A stretch of DNA of 64,000 nt, taken from the NCBI GenBank assembly GCA_016218915.1, contig JACRCQ010000067.1, positions 62,001 through 126,000 on the forward strand. Reading direction: 5' to 3'. The position numbers and the translations under genes were made by a program. Positions 8,478 through 17,321 of this stretch are shown here, one piece after another; position 1 is the stretch's first letter; the number at the start of each line of letters is the position of its first letter. The DNA comes from Deltaproteobacteria bacterium. GTDB lineage: Bacteria; Myxococcota_A; Polyangia; Polyangiales; Polyangiaceae. A model generated the notes under the pieces. The model searched no databases, was not told the DNA's origin, and was given only the letters and a program-made list of their open reading frames with translations.

Positions 8478-8963
8478 TCAGCTTCTCGGGCGCTCGAAGC
8501 TCCAGTAGGCGGCTACGGGGTGGTCGCCGGTCCATAGCACGGCTTCCGAGTCGGTCAGGAAGTCCCTTGCAGCTTCGGGGTACTTGCGACTCCACTTCAA
8601 GAACCCGTCTACCGCTGATTCATGATTGTCCATCAGATTGCGGAAGGGCTTCCACCCCGAATGCGACTTCAGGAACTCGTCGGCGTCGGCCGTCGGATGC
8701 CCTTCGGCCCAATCGAGAAGCTCTCTTGCGTCCTCGGGATGACGCGATGTCCAACGCAACACTTGCGAAGCATCCTCGTCGTTGTCCTTTACCCAGGCTG
8801 CGAGAGCCCTGGCTGCGGTGCTGTAGCGCCCCCCCCAATCCCGCACGCTGACTGGGGCTTGGGGAACAGGGGTAGAAGGGTGATCGTAGGCGGAGCTTGC
8901 GCAGCCGGCCACGGCCAGAAGGCAGGCGGCAAGAGCGATCGCGGAAGAGAAGCGGGATGTCAT
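8478..8963 (-). CDS. Small lipoprotein with helical WxxxHPExAxxLL repeats
   Basis: A 161-residue predicted lipoprotein (lipobox LAVAGC, Cys 21). The mature part holds about four degenerate repeats of 14-20 residues built around a Trp, a His/Tyr-Pro pair and Ala/Leu, such as VLRWTSRHPEDARELLDW and FLKWSRKYPEAARDFL. This suggests a small helical solenoid. I recognise no family. It lies 148 bp downstream of the amidase gene on the same strand and 133 bp upstream of the large lipoprotein gene. Confidence 0.65.
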   Translation of the reverse strand: MTSRFSSAIALAACLLAVAGCASSAYDHPSTPVPQAPVSVRDWGGRYSTAARALAAWVKDNDEDASQVLRWTSRHPEDARELLDWAEGHPTADADEFLKSHSGWKPFRNLMDNHESAVDGFLKWSRKYPEAARDFLTDSEAVLWTGDHPVAAYWSFERPRS

Positions 8964-9111
8964 GGGGCACCTGTCACAAGGCGTCTGGGTCGTTGAAGCG
9001 AAGGCACAAAGTCTATTGATGCGCTAGACCATTCGCGCGTTGCAGACGAGCTGCGCTCGGATGAATCGCTCTTCGTCGCTGCGGAGGCGGGATGCGAGAC
9101 GCTGGATTGCG

Positions 9112-10524
9112 TCAATCCCTGGAGCCGTGCAGGGCAGGAATCGAATAGGGCGCCCAGCGATCCTTCCACGGACGCGCCTGCTCGAGCTGGTAGGCAAGCC
9201 CGAGGAGCACCCCGTCCGCGCCCGCAGCTGCGGCGAAGTGCGACCCGATCGGAAGCCCCCCGTCCGGGAAGTGCAAGGGCACGGACATCCCCGGGCACCC
9301 GGCGATGTTGTGGATCGGCGTGTAGCCCACTGCACGCCCTGTGCGCCGGATCAGCTCTTCGCGCCCGAGGATCGGAGACAGGTGCCCGACGCTCCACGGC
9401 TCGGTCGCGATCGTCGGTGTAAGCACGACATCGTAGGCCGCAGTAGCCGCGCGGTAGGCCTGGACTGCTCTTGCAAAGGTCGCTCGGGATTGCGGCAGCG
9501 CATCCGGTCCGCGCGACAGGAAGGTTTCCACCAGCTCCCAGGTGAAGGGTTCGAGCTCTTCGGTCTGCACCGGCTCACCTCGCATTCGATCGACCATGTC
9601 CACGATCCCCGCGATGGCCGCCCCTGCCACCAGGAAGAACGCGTCTGCCAGCGCCGGACCGTCGAACGTGGGTGGTGCGATCGCCTCGACATGGTGGCCG
9701 AGCTCGCCGAGCAACGCCGCTGCGTCGTCATGAGCCTTGCGAACCGCAGGCTCCGGCTCGTCGCCCATGGCGGTCCGTGTCCAGCTCGCGATGCGAAGCT
9801 TGCGCTCGATGGGGTGGCGCACATAGCCGACAGGTGCACCGCTCGTCCGATCCTCTGTGAGCGACAGGAACAGGGCACTGTCGCGCACCGATCGGCTGAT
9901 GCAGTGATCGCTGGTCATGTCGAGGAAGTCCGAGCTGGACAAGCTCGCGGGCACAGTTCGGCCGCGACTCGGCTTGAATCCGAACAGACCGCAGACCGAC
10001 GCAGGGATGCGAATGGAGCCTCCGCCGTCGTTGGCGTGGGCAAGGGGCACGAGGCCGGCTGCGACGGCGGCAGCGCTGCCACCGGACGAGCCTGCGGCCG
10101 AGGACGCCAGGTTCCACGGGTTGTGGGTCACCCCTTCGAGCAGGGTCTCGGTGCTGCCGAGCAGGCCAAACTCGGAGGTAGCGGTCTTGCCGACGCACAC
10201 CAGACCTGCCTCGACCAGGCGCGTGCCAAAGGGCGTCTGCTGCGATGCGATGTTGGATGCGAGCAGCCGCGAGCCCATGGACCAGCGCAGCCCAGGCCAC
10301 GGGGTCGCGTCCTTGACCAGGAATGGCACTCCAGCCAAAGGGCCCGAGCTCGCCGTGCGACCAGGCGCTCTTTCCAACGTCACAATCGCATGCAGAAGCG
10401 GATTGAGCGCGTCGATCCGTGCCAGACACGCTTCGAGAAGCTCGGCGGGCGACACCTGCCTGCGCGCGCACAGCTCGGCCTGCCCGATAGCATCAACGCG
10501 CGCAAGCTCTGCCAGCTCTATCAT
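9112..10524 (-). CDS. Amidase signature family hydrolase
   Basis: A 470-residue cytoplasmic enzyme of the amidase signature family (GatA and fatty acid amide hydrolase relatives), which hydrolyses carboxamides. The Ser-cisSer-Lys triad can be placed: Lys71 in GVPFLVKDATPW, Ser146/147 in AGSSGGSAAAVAAG and nucleophile Ser170 in DGGGSIRIPA. No gatB or gatC is adjacent, so a stand-alone amidase is likelier than the tRNA amidotransferase subunit. Substrate unknown. It starts 36 bp after the GNAT gene stop and is probably cotranscribed with it. Confidence 0.88.
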   Translation of the reverse strand: MIELAELARVDAIGQAELCARRQVSPAELLEACLARIDALNPLLHAIVTLERAPGRTASSGPLAGVPFLVKDATPWPGLRWSMGSRLLASNIASQQTPFGTRLVEAGLVCVGKTATSEFGLLGSTETLLEGVTHNPWNLASSAAGSSGGSAAAVAAGLVPLAHANDGGGSIRIPASVCGLFGFKPSRGRTVPASLSSSDFLDMTSDHCISRSVRDSALFLSLTEDRTSGAPVGYVRHPIERKLRIASWTRTAMGDEPEPAVRKAHDDAAALLGELGHHVEAIAPPTFDGPALADAFFLVAGAAIAGIVDMVDRMRGEPVQTEELEPFTWELVETFLSRGPDALPQSRATFARAVQAYRAATAAYDVVLTPTIATEPWSVGHLSPILGREELIRRTGRAVGYTPIHNIAGCPGMSVPLHFPDGGLPIGSHFAAAAGADGVLLGLAYQLEQARPWKDRWAPYSIPALHGSRD

Positions 10525-10560
10525 GGGATCTCCTTGGCGAGCAGGGCCGGACGCGCGGGC

Positions 10561-11346
10561 CTACAGACGTCCGACGCGTTTGGCGATGGTCGCTCGCACC
10601 TGTTCGTAGCTCGGGGGCGGGCCCTTCTGAAGGTCTTTGCCGTCGACGAGCACGCTGTCGGACAGCCCCCATTCGGCCACGGTGGAGCGCGACGACGTGT
10701 CGATCTCGCGGAACACGACCTTGTCGCCAAACTCGGCAGCAGCGCGGCGAGCGCGCTCGTACACGAGGTTCTGCGCAAGGCACCAGCCGCTGGTGAACGC
10801 CGTGATGTTGACCTTCCCCGGAATCGGCTCGATCTTCTTTCCACTCTTGGGGATCCAGCGAGGTGGGCGAGCATCGCTCTCGAACGGTTTCCACACCAGC
10901 GTGGTAAGGCCCTGACGGTCAGCCTTGCGGTATCCGTGCTTCCTGAACCAGGAGGCCCGCATCCAGAACGGCAGCCACAAGCCCCATGCTGCCATCCCCT
11001 TGGCACCGAGCGTTCGAGCATCGTGCTCGGCAGCGGACAAGAGCGCCGTCCCCATGCCATGCTTGCGGAAATCGCCACGTCCCTGACTTTGGCCGTGCAC
11101 GTGGATGCAATAGACGAAGTACAGCCCTGTGCCGTCCACGTACGAGCTCTCGATGGGCCCGTACTGGATCATCCCACCTTCGATTCCGTCGTCGTCCAGG
11201 GCGAGCTTGGCCCGCAGCCCGAGCTTCTCGCCGCGTTCCAGCCATTGTCGGCGCTTGGGCCCTGCTTCCTTCGCGTCATCGGACCAGTCTTCGAGGCAAA
11301 GGCAGAAGAGGTCCTTCTTGTCCTCGGTAAGGTCGACGATCTTCAT
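10561..11346 (-). CDS. GNAT acetyltransferase fused to a thioredoxin-like (YoaP-type) domain
   Basis: A 261-residue protein. Residues 1-150 look like a GNAT acetyltransferase: GLYFVYCIHVHG, then the acetyl-CoA loop region QSQGRGDFRKHGMGTALL, then WFRKHGYRKAD. Residues 175-261 resemble the C-terminal domain of YoaP-like proteins (VNITAFTSGWCLAQNLV, then VVFREIDTS), a thioredoxin-like fold with a single Cys in place of CxxC. The start is MKIVDL at 11346; upstream codons are open but look non-coding. Substrate unknown. It diverges from the VOC gene. Confidence 0.75.
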   Translation of the reverse strand: MKIVDLTEDKKDLFCLCLEDWSDDAKEAGPKRRQWLERGEKLGLRAKLALDDDGIEGGMIQYGPIESSYVDGTGLYFVYCIHVHGQSQGRGDFRKHGMGTALLSAAEHDARTLGAKGMAAWGLWLPFWMRASWFRKHGYRKADRQGLTTLVWKPFESDARPPRWIPKSGKKIEPIPGKVNITAFTSGWCLAQNLVYERARRAAAEFGDKVVFREIDTSSRSTVAEWGLSDSVLVDGKDLQKGPPPSYEQVRATIAKRVGRL

Positions 11347-11513
11347 GAGGTGTCTCCGGTCGATGGGTTGCTGATCTCTCCACGGAGTCCGATCGGGAGT
11401 CAAACAGAAGAGAGAGCTCGCAATTTCCGGAGCCGACCCCAGGCACTTGCCGCCCTGCGATCCGGCGCCATAGCCCTGCCTCGACGACAAGCACAGCGCC
11501 GCATGCGCGGCTC

Positions 11514-11520
11514 AGGAGGT
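11514..11520 (+). promoter_or_regulatory. Strong ribosome binding site AGGAGGT for the VOC gene
   Basis: AGGAGGT lies 5 bp before ATG 11526. It is complementary to the 16S 3' end, stronger than most sites in this window, and fixes the start of the VOC protein. Confidence 0.8.
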
Positions 11521-11525
11521 TATCG

Positions 11526-12296
11526 ATGACAAGCGCAGACAACGGACACTTCGTTTGGTACGATCACCTGACGCGAGATCCCCAGGCGGCCATCGCCTTC
11601 TACACCGAGGTGGTCGGCTGGCGTACCCAGCCTTTCGGCGAGGGAAACGACTACACCCTGTGGCTCGGCAGCCAAGGGCCCCTCGGCGGCGTCATGAAGC
11701 TGCCCGACGATGCTGCCAGCAAGGGCGCGCCGTCTCACTGGATGGGCAACGTCAAGGTGAAGAACGTCGATGAGACCGTCGAGACCGTCAAGAAGCTGGG
11801 GGGCAAGATCCACAAGGCGCCCACGGACATTCCGACGGTCGGCCGCTTTGCCGTGATCGAGGATCCGCAGGGCGCGAGCATCTCGGTCTTCGAGCCAAAA
11901 GGGGAGATGCTCCTGCACGACTCGACCAAGGAAGGCGAGATCTGCTGGAACGAGCTGGTCACCCGCGACAGCGCTGCGGCGTTCGAGTTCTACTCCACCA
12001 TCTTCGGCTGGAAGATCCTGCAGGAGATGGACATGGGGCCCATGGGGAAGTATCGGATCTACGGCGTGGGCGACAAGCAGCTGGGCGGCATGATGACCGC
12101 GCCCCCAGGCAAGTCGATGCCGCCGAGTTGGATGTTCTACGCGGAGGTCGCTGACCTCGATGCTGCGCTCGGCCGTGCAACGAAGCGCGGCGCGAAGGTG
12201 CTCAGCGGGCCGATGGATGTGCCGGGCGGCCGCATGGTGCAGCTGGCAGACCCGCAGGGAGCGCCGATCGCGTTGCACCAGCTCGTCAAGAAGTGA
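11526..12296 (+). CDS. Two-domain VOC (glyoxalase/bleomycin resistance superfamily) protein
   Basis: A 256-residue protein with two VOC domains (about 8-125 and 132-256). Each opens with the family's strand-helix pattern: GHFVWYDHLTRDPQAAIAFY and CWNELVTRDSAAAFEFY. Each domain ends with a P-G-G-R/VGRFAVIEDPQGA-type segment (GRMVQLADPQGAPIALH in the second). Such tandem VOC proteins are often annotated as glyoxalase-like or hydroxylase-like; the metal site and substrate are not clear. The start is fixed by a strong ribosome binding site. Confidence 0.87.
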   Translation: MTSADNGHFVWYDHLTRDPQAAIAFYTEVVGWRTQPFGEGNDYTLWLGSQGPLGGVMKLPDDAASKGAPSHWMGNVKVKNVDETVETVKKLGGKIHKAPTDIPTVGRFAVIEDPQGASISVFEPKGEMLLHDSTKEGEICWNELVTRDSAAAFEFYSTIFGWKILQEMDMGPMGKYRIYGVGDKQLGGMMTAPPGKSMPPSWMFYAEVADLDAALGRATKRGAKVLSGPMDVPGGRMVQLADPQGAPIALHQLVKK

Positions 12297-12303
12297 GCAG
12301 ACC

Positions 12304-12321
12304 CAGGGCCAGCCCGCCCTG
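12304..12321. terminator. Candidate bidirectional hairpin between convergent genes
   Basis: A perfect stem CAGGGC/GCCCTG with a 6-nt loop occupies the 25-bp gap between the VOC stop and the GH130 stop. No clear T-run follows on either side, so it may slow polymerase and not act as a classic intrinsic terminator. Confidence 0.4.
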
Positions 12322-13785
12322 CTACTGGCAAGGGCGCAATGCGGCGAGCAGCTCGTCGAGCGACACGCTCGCGATGGCAGTGGCACGGTCGCTCATGGCA
12401 AACGGCAGGATGAGCTCGCGCCCGTGCAGGAGGGCTCCGCAGCTGTACACGACATTGGGGACATAGCCCTCCCGGGCGGAGCCTTCGGGCACCAGCAACG
12501 GCTCGGTCAGACGTCCGAGGACCTTCGAGGGGTCGCGAAGGTCGAGCAGCGCTGCCCCGATGCAGTACTTGCGCATGGCTCCCACGCCGTGGGTGATCAC
12601 GAGCCACCCTGCATCGGTTTCGATGGGGGAGCCGCAGTTTCCGATCTTCACCGACTCCCACATCTCTGCAGGACGCAGAAGGACCTTGGCATCGCTCCAG
12701 TAGTGGGGGTTGTCCGAGAACATGATGAGCAGGTTCTCGTCGTCCTGGCGCGAGAGCATCGCGTAGTTGCCTTCGACACGCCGTGGAAACAGCGCCATGC
12801 CCTTGTTCTGCACGGCCTCGCCGTTGAGCGTGAGCACGCGGAAGCGCAGGAAGTCCTTGGTCTCGATCAGCTGCGGGAGGATCGCGTGACCATTGTAGGC
12901 CGTATAGGTCGCATAATACGTCACCTCCCCGTCGTCTTCCCGGAACCGCACGAAGCGCGCATCCTCGATGCCGTTGCTTTCGTTCGCAGACACGGGGAAG
13001 ATGATCCGCTCGCTCATGGCGAGCTTGGGAGAGAAGCTCAGCTCGTAGTTGGAATCCGCAAGCCACTGGATGCAGCGCAGCGTGTTGGTGACATCCTGCG
13101 TGACTGGGCGCGTCTCTCTCATGATTCGAAGCACGCTGCGATTCAGATCGCTGCGGGAGAAGCTCTCGCCGAGCGGATCGAGCACTGCCGCGGTGGGGCC
13201 GTTGTCAAATCCCATCTCGTGCATTTTGACGATGAAGGGAGTCTTCTTGTAGGTGGGATTCGGGTCGATGTCGGGCACGGTGACGAAGCGCGACACCGGA
13301 TCGAGCTCGATCGCGCCATGGGCAGCGATGAGGCCGGTACGGAACTCGATGGAGGAGATGTGCCCTTCGCCAGTGGCACGCAGGCTCATGACGAATCGCA
13401 GGCTCCCCTCCGGCACATTGCCCTGGTCCGGGTGAGGAACGATGGAGGGGTTGAAGAGCGCTGCGGACTCGATGGCGTACTCGCCGGAGAAGAGCGCACC
13501 GATCAGCAGCTTGCGCGCCTGCGACAGGGGACGCTGCGTGAAGATGTGGGGAGTCACCCTCTGGAAGTTGGCGAGCAGCAGCGCCTCGAGGTCGAGGTGC
13601 CGGGCGTCGAACTCCTTTCGCATGGCCTCCAGATCACGGGCGGTATCCTCCTCGCTCAGGGCAAGGGCGCGACCGATGATGGTGGTGATGCGCTGCGCGT
13701 TGGATGGAATGAAGGGGCGAATGATGACGCGGGCGCTCTCGGGAGCCAGCGTCAGCTCGTGACGGCGGATCGTAATGTGGGTCAT
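12322..13785 (-). CDS. GH130-type glycoside phosphorylase (beta-mannoside family)
   Basis: A 487-residue protein of the GH130 family, which cleaves beta-mannosides by phosphorolysis to give mannose 1-phosphate, or hydrolyses them. Family features visible: FNPSIVPHPDQ (111-121), GHISSIEFRTG (141-151), and SNGIEDARFVRF (270-281), where Asp275 aligns with the catalytic acid of the usual GVEDPR motif. ATG 13785 shares its A with the TGA of the upstream gene (TGATG), so translation is coupled. An open frame continues 44 codons upstream inside the neighbour and is ignored. Together with the GT4 fusion it suggests turnover of a mannose-containing polymer; the substrate is inferred. Confidence 0.85.
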   Translation of the reverse strand: MTHITIRRHELTLAPESARVIIRPFIPSNAQRITTIIGRALALSEEDTARDLEAMRKEFDARHLDLEALLLANFQRVTPHIFTQRPLSQARKLLIGALFSGEYAIESAALFNPSIVPHPDQGNVPEGSLRFVMSLRATGEGHISSIEFRTGLIAAHGAIELDPVSRFVTVPDIDPNPTYKKTPFIVKMHEMGFDNGPTAAVLDPLGESFSRSDLNRSVLRIMRETRPVTQDVTNTLRCIQWLADSNYELSFSPKLAMSERIIFPVSANESNGIEDARFVRFREDDGEVTYYATYTAYNGHAILPQLIETKDFLRFRVLTLNGEAVQNKGMALFPRRVEGNYAMLSRQDDENLLIMFSDNPHYWSDAKVLLRPAEMWESVKIGNCGSPIETDAGWLVITHGVGAMRKYCIGAALLDLRDPSKVLGRLTEPLLVPEGSAREGYVPNVVYSCGALLHGRELILPFAMSDRATAIASVSLDELLAALRPCQ

Positions 13786-16064
13786 CAGGATTGATTCGGT
13801 GGGGAAGCGATCAGGTGCTCGGCGTAATTCATCTCGGCGCGGGAAAGGTGGAAGGCCAGAGTCGATTCTGCGCCCTGGTTCTCGTTGATGCGATCCTCGT
13901 GCAGCCCGTCGCTGCACCCGCCGCCGCCAGAGTCGTAGAGCGGAAGGCCGAGATCATTGCGGCCGAGGAACCACTCGAAGGCCCGCTTCGCCTCCCGTGA
14001 CCAGAACGCGTCCTGCGTGGCGCGGAAGGCTTCGAGGCAGGCGGAGACCATGGCCTGCGCCTCCACCGGCTGCTGATCGAAGTCGGCTCGGGCACCGCCC
14101 CTCTCGTAGAATCCATTGCTGCCGATGGGACGGAAATGGCCTGCCTGGGTGGTCTGCAGCGAGGCCAGCCAGCGAAGGGACTTCAGGCCGATCTCCAGCG
14201 CCGCGGCGTCGGGAATCCACTGGCCGCTCAACAGGAGCGCCTGGCAGAGACGCGCATTGTCGTAGGTGGCGCTCGGCTCGAACCAGGGCCAGTTGTCCGT
14301 GGCACAGCCCTTCCACAGGGCGACGAGCTTGCGGGTGAGCACCTCGCGCGAGGCCATCACCGCGGATTGGCCTTGCGGGCGACGAAGATACTCGTGGATT
14401 CCGAGGAGCGAGAAGGCCCACGCCCGGGGCGAGGAGAAGGATTCCACCGCCGGCAGCCCGCGCTCGAACAGGTGCGCGCAAAGGCGCTGGTGACCCTCGT
14501 TGCGAGATCGCCCAGCGCCGCTGCCAAAAGCCCAGAGTGCCCGTGCATGGCTGTCCTCGCTGCCCGCGTCCTCGAGCCATTGCCGCCCGTGGCTCATGAA
14601 GTTGCGGAAGCGTCCGGTCTTGGGATTGAACGCTGCTGCCAGGAAAGCGAGGAAGCTGGTGGTGAGCCGATCCAGATTCTCGGTCGGCAGCCTGCCGCTC
14701 AGCTCGTCCAGCAGGTTGCACAAGATGAACGCCCGTGCGTTGTCGTCGGTGCAGTAGCCTTCGTGGAAGTTCGGCACGTTGAACGTCGCGTGCTGCAGGA
14801 TGCCGGTTCCATCGCTCATGCGCACGACGTGATCGAGGCGAAGCGGCGGAAGGTCATAGGGCCTGCTGGCCAGGGTCCATCCGGCAAAGGCCGTGCGGGG
14901 CGTGGCCTTGCGCTCCGTGCAAGCGCGATGAAATGATTCGATGTATCGCTGCGCCACCGCAGGCCAGACCGATTCGCGACCGAGTCGATAGGCCTTTTCG
15001 CGCGTCGCCCGCATCCGGTCAGGGTCGTCGAGGAATGCGCACACTCCCTCGGCAATCGTCTTGGGATCGCGGAAGGCCGCGAGGATGCCGCGTCCATCGG
15101 CCAACAGCTCCTGGGCATGCCAGTAGGGCGTGGACACCACCGCCTTGCCCGCTCCAAACACCTGCGCGAGCGTGCCAGACGTGATCTGCGCTTCATTGAG
15201 GTAGGGCGTGAGGTAGATGTCCGTCGCCCCGATGAACTCCTTGAGATCGTCGAGCGACACGAACCGGTTGTAGAAGATCACGTGATCCTTGACCCCGCGA
15301 TCCTCAGCGAGCCTCTCGAGGCTCAGCCGATAGCGCTCGCCTTCGCGAGCCACGAGGTGAGGATGGGTCGCCCCGAGCACGAGGTACACCACGTTCGGAT
15401 GCCGCCGAACGATCGCAGGCAAGGCTTCGATTGCGTATTCGATGCCCTTGCCTGGCCCGAGCAGCCCGAAGGTGAGCAGCACCATGCGTCCTTCCACGCC
15501 GAGCTGCGCCTTGTGGAAGCTCGAGTCGATGAAGGGCATGTCAGGAATGCCGTGCGGGATGACGTCCACCTTGACGTCAGGCACACCATAGGTCTCGCGC
15601 AGGATCTCGGCGCCCTTACGGGCCATCACCACCAGGCGATCGCTGCGCTGGACCACTTCCTCCATGACCTTGCGTTGTGCGGTGTCCGGTTCGCGCAGCA
15701 CGGTGTGCAGCGTGGTCACCACGGGCATCCGGACTTCTTTGAGCAGGGCTACGATGTGGCTTCCGGCTGGTCCGCCGTAGATGCCGAACTCGTGCTGCAG
15801 GCACAGCACATCGGCGTTGTCGAAGTTCAGGAAGTCCGCGCCGCGGCGATAGGAATCCAGATCCTTCTGGTCCATCTCGAAGCGAACGCGCGGAGGGTAT
15901 TCGTAGGCGTCGACGCGATCGTTCACAGCGCCCACGAAGCAGCGTGAGCCAGGGGCTACGGCAGCCACTGCCTCGCACAGATCGTGGGTGAACGTCGCGA
16001 TCCCGCAGAGCCTCGGGAGGTAGCCGCCCAGAAACGCAATTCGGTCCGGCAGTGTTGAGTCCAT
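13785..16064 (-). CDS. GT4 glycosyltransferase fused to an alpha/alpha-barrel-type domain
   Basis: A 759-residue protein. Residues 1-380 are a GT4/GT-B glycosyltransferase: IAFLGGYLPRLCGIATFTHDL at the start, DVLCLQHEFGIYGG, VIPHGIPDMPF, GLLGPGKGIEYAIEAL and the donor-site region ITSGTLAQVFGAGKAVVSTPYWHA. Residues 400-759 form a helical domain with Trp-rich turns (HARALWAFGSG, NWPWFEPSATYDNARL), like six-hairpin glycosidase domains. ATG 16064 (MDSTLPDRIAF) is preferred to an open frame 22 codons longer. It is translationally coupled to the GH130 gene. The pair may make or remodel a mannose-rich polymer; sugar specificity is inferred. Confidence 0.85.
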   Translation of the reverse strand: MDSTLPDRIAFLGGYLPRLCGIATFTHDLCEAVAAVAPGSRCFVGAVNDRVDAYEYPPRVRFEMDQKDLDSYRRGADFLNFDNADVLCLQHEFGIYGGPAGSHIVALLKEVRMPVVTTLHTVLREPDTAQRKVMEEVVQRSDRLVVMARKGAEILRETYGVPDVKVDVIPHGIPDMPFIDSSFHKAQLGVEGRMVLLTFGLLGPGKGIEYAIEALPAIVRRHPNVVYLVLGATHPHLVAREGERYRLSLERLAEDRGVKDHVIFYNRFVSLDDLKEFIGATDIYLTPYLNEAQITSGTLAQVFGAGKAVVSTPYWHAQELLADGRGILAAFRDPKTIAEGVCAFLDDPDRMRATREKAYRLGRESVWPAVAQRYIESFHRACTERKATPRTAFAGWTLASRPYDLPPLRLDHVVRMSDGTGILQHATFNVPNFHEGYCTDDNARAFILCNLLDELSGRLPTENLDRLTTSFLAFLAAAFNPKTGRFRNFMSHGRQWLEDAGSEDSHARALWAFGSGAGRSRNEGHQRLCAHLFERGLPAVESFSSPRAWAFSLLGIHEYLRRPQGQSAVMASREVLTRKLVALWKGCATDNWPWFEPSATYDNARLCQALLLSGQWIPDAAALEIGLKSLRWLASLQTTQAGHFRPIGSNGFYERGGARADFDQQPVEAQAMVSACLEAFRATQDAFWSREAKRAFEWFLGRNDLGLPLYDSGGGGCSDGLHEDRINENQGAESTLAFHLSRAEMNYAEHLIASPPNQS

Positions 16065-16276
16065 CAAGAGAATCCTCTCGTTCGCCGCAACACACCGCGC
16101 TGCGCCTGGTATTTGGGCTAACGATAGCACTCGCGGGATCGAGGAAGTAGGTAATTCGGTTCTCCCGCCGCATCACCGTGAATGCGCACGGCAAACGGTC
16201 CGGCATTGCCGAGGATCGGATTGCGTCCAGCCCACCCGATGAGGGAAGATCGTTCCACCCCCCCGGAGATCGACAG

Positions 16277-17320
16277 ATGAAGCGAGCATGCGCTGTAGAC
16301 ACATGGGTAGCAGCCGGGCACCGACCGATGATCGTCGCTGCTCTCGCGCTTGCGGTCGCAGGGCTCTCAGCCTGCTCCGAAGACAGCAACCAGCCGGGCC
16401 CGACCGGAAATGGCGGAAGCTTGAACGATGCCGCTGCGAAGGGCGGACAGGGGCAAGGCGGCGCAGGTGCTGGCGGCACCAACGTCGGAGGCGGCGGCAA
16501 TGCTGGCAGCAGCACCGGGGGCACTGCCGGAAGCAGCGCCACAGGAGGAGCGGCGGGCAACAGCGGCGCTGCAGGAACAGGCGGGACCGCTGGCACAGGC
16601 GGCGTCGCCGGCAACGCCGGAGCCGCAGGCACCGGAGGAACGAGCTCTGCGTCGGGTGTCATCGTGCCGCTCTACACGTATCCCGATGACTCCACGTGGG
16701 ACGCGATCTGCGCTTCGAAGAGCGCCCACCCCACGGTCGATGTTCGCGCGATCATCAATCCGGACAACGGTCCGGGCTCGAGCAAGGACTCGCTCTTCGT
16801 GAGCGGCATCGCCAAGCTCAGCAATGCCGGCATCGTGGTGCTCGGCTACGTGGCCACAGGCTATGCCAGCAAGTCGGAAGCAGAAGCGCACACCGAGATC
16901 GACGCCTACAAGAGCTGGTATCCGGGCGTGACAGGCATCTTCTTCGACGAGATGCAGAGCGCTGCGGGCGACGAGTCCTACTATGCTGCACTCACGCAAT
17001 ACGCCAAGACGCAGGGCTTTTCGTCCACCGTGGGCAATCCAGGGACCGATGTGGCCGAGAGCTACGTGGGGACCGTGGACACGATCTTCATCTACGAGAC
17101 GGACGGGCTTCCGGCGCTGAGCGCGCTCGGTGGCTGGCACTCCAACCACGACCGCAAGAACTTCGGAATCATCCCCTACGCGGTGCCCACCATGGATGCG
17201 GTCTTCGTGGCAGGTGCGCGGCCGCTGGTCGGCTACATCTACCTGACAGACGATGATCTACCGAATCCGTGGGACAGCCTGCCGCCGTACTTCGACGCGC
17301 TGGTGGGTGCTCTGGAGTGA
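16277..17320 (+). CDS. Spherulin-4-like lipoprotein
   Basis: A 347-residue predicted lipoprotein. ATG 16277 has GGAG 8 bp upstream and begins a long signal ending VAGLSAC. A Gly/Ala/Ser/Thr-rich linker of about 100 residues follows. The C-terminal 220 residues match the spherulation-specific family 4 domain: VIVPLYTYPDDSTWDAI, INPDNGPGS, GIVVLGYVATGYASKS and WYPGVTGIFFDEM. In fungi and slime moulds the domain occurs in encystment proteins; its fold suggests a TIM-barrel glycosidase (FFDEM may carry the acid). It converges on the GH31 gene with one base between the stops. Confidence 0.85.
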   Translation: MKRACAVDTWVAAGHRPMIVAALALAVAGLSACSEDSNQPGPTGNGGSLNDAAAKGGQGQGGAGAGGTNVGGGGNAGSSTGGTAGSSATGGAAGNSGAAGTGGTAGTGGVAGNAGAAGTGGTSSASGVIVPLYTYPDDSTWDAICASKSAHPTVDVRAIINPDNGPGSSKDSLFVSGIAKLSNAGIVVLGYVATGYASKSEAEAHTEIDAYKSWYPGVTGIFFDEMQSAAGDESYYAALTQYAKTQGFSSTVGNPGTDVAESYVGTVDTIFIYETDGLPALSALGGWHSNHDRKNFGIIPYAVPTMDAVFVAGARPLVGYIYLTDDDLPNPWDSLPPYFDALVGALE

Positions 17321-17321
17321 G

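Noticed and set aside
9112..10524. gatA (tRNA amidotransferase subunit A)
   Set aside because: The amidase motifs fit, but gatB and gatC are absent nearby and the sequence outside the signature is not typical of GatA.
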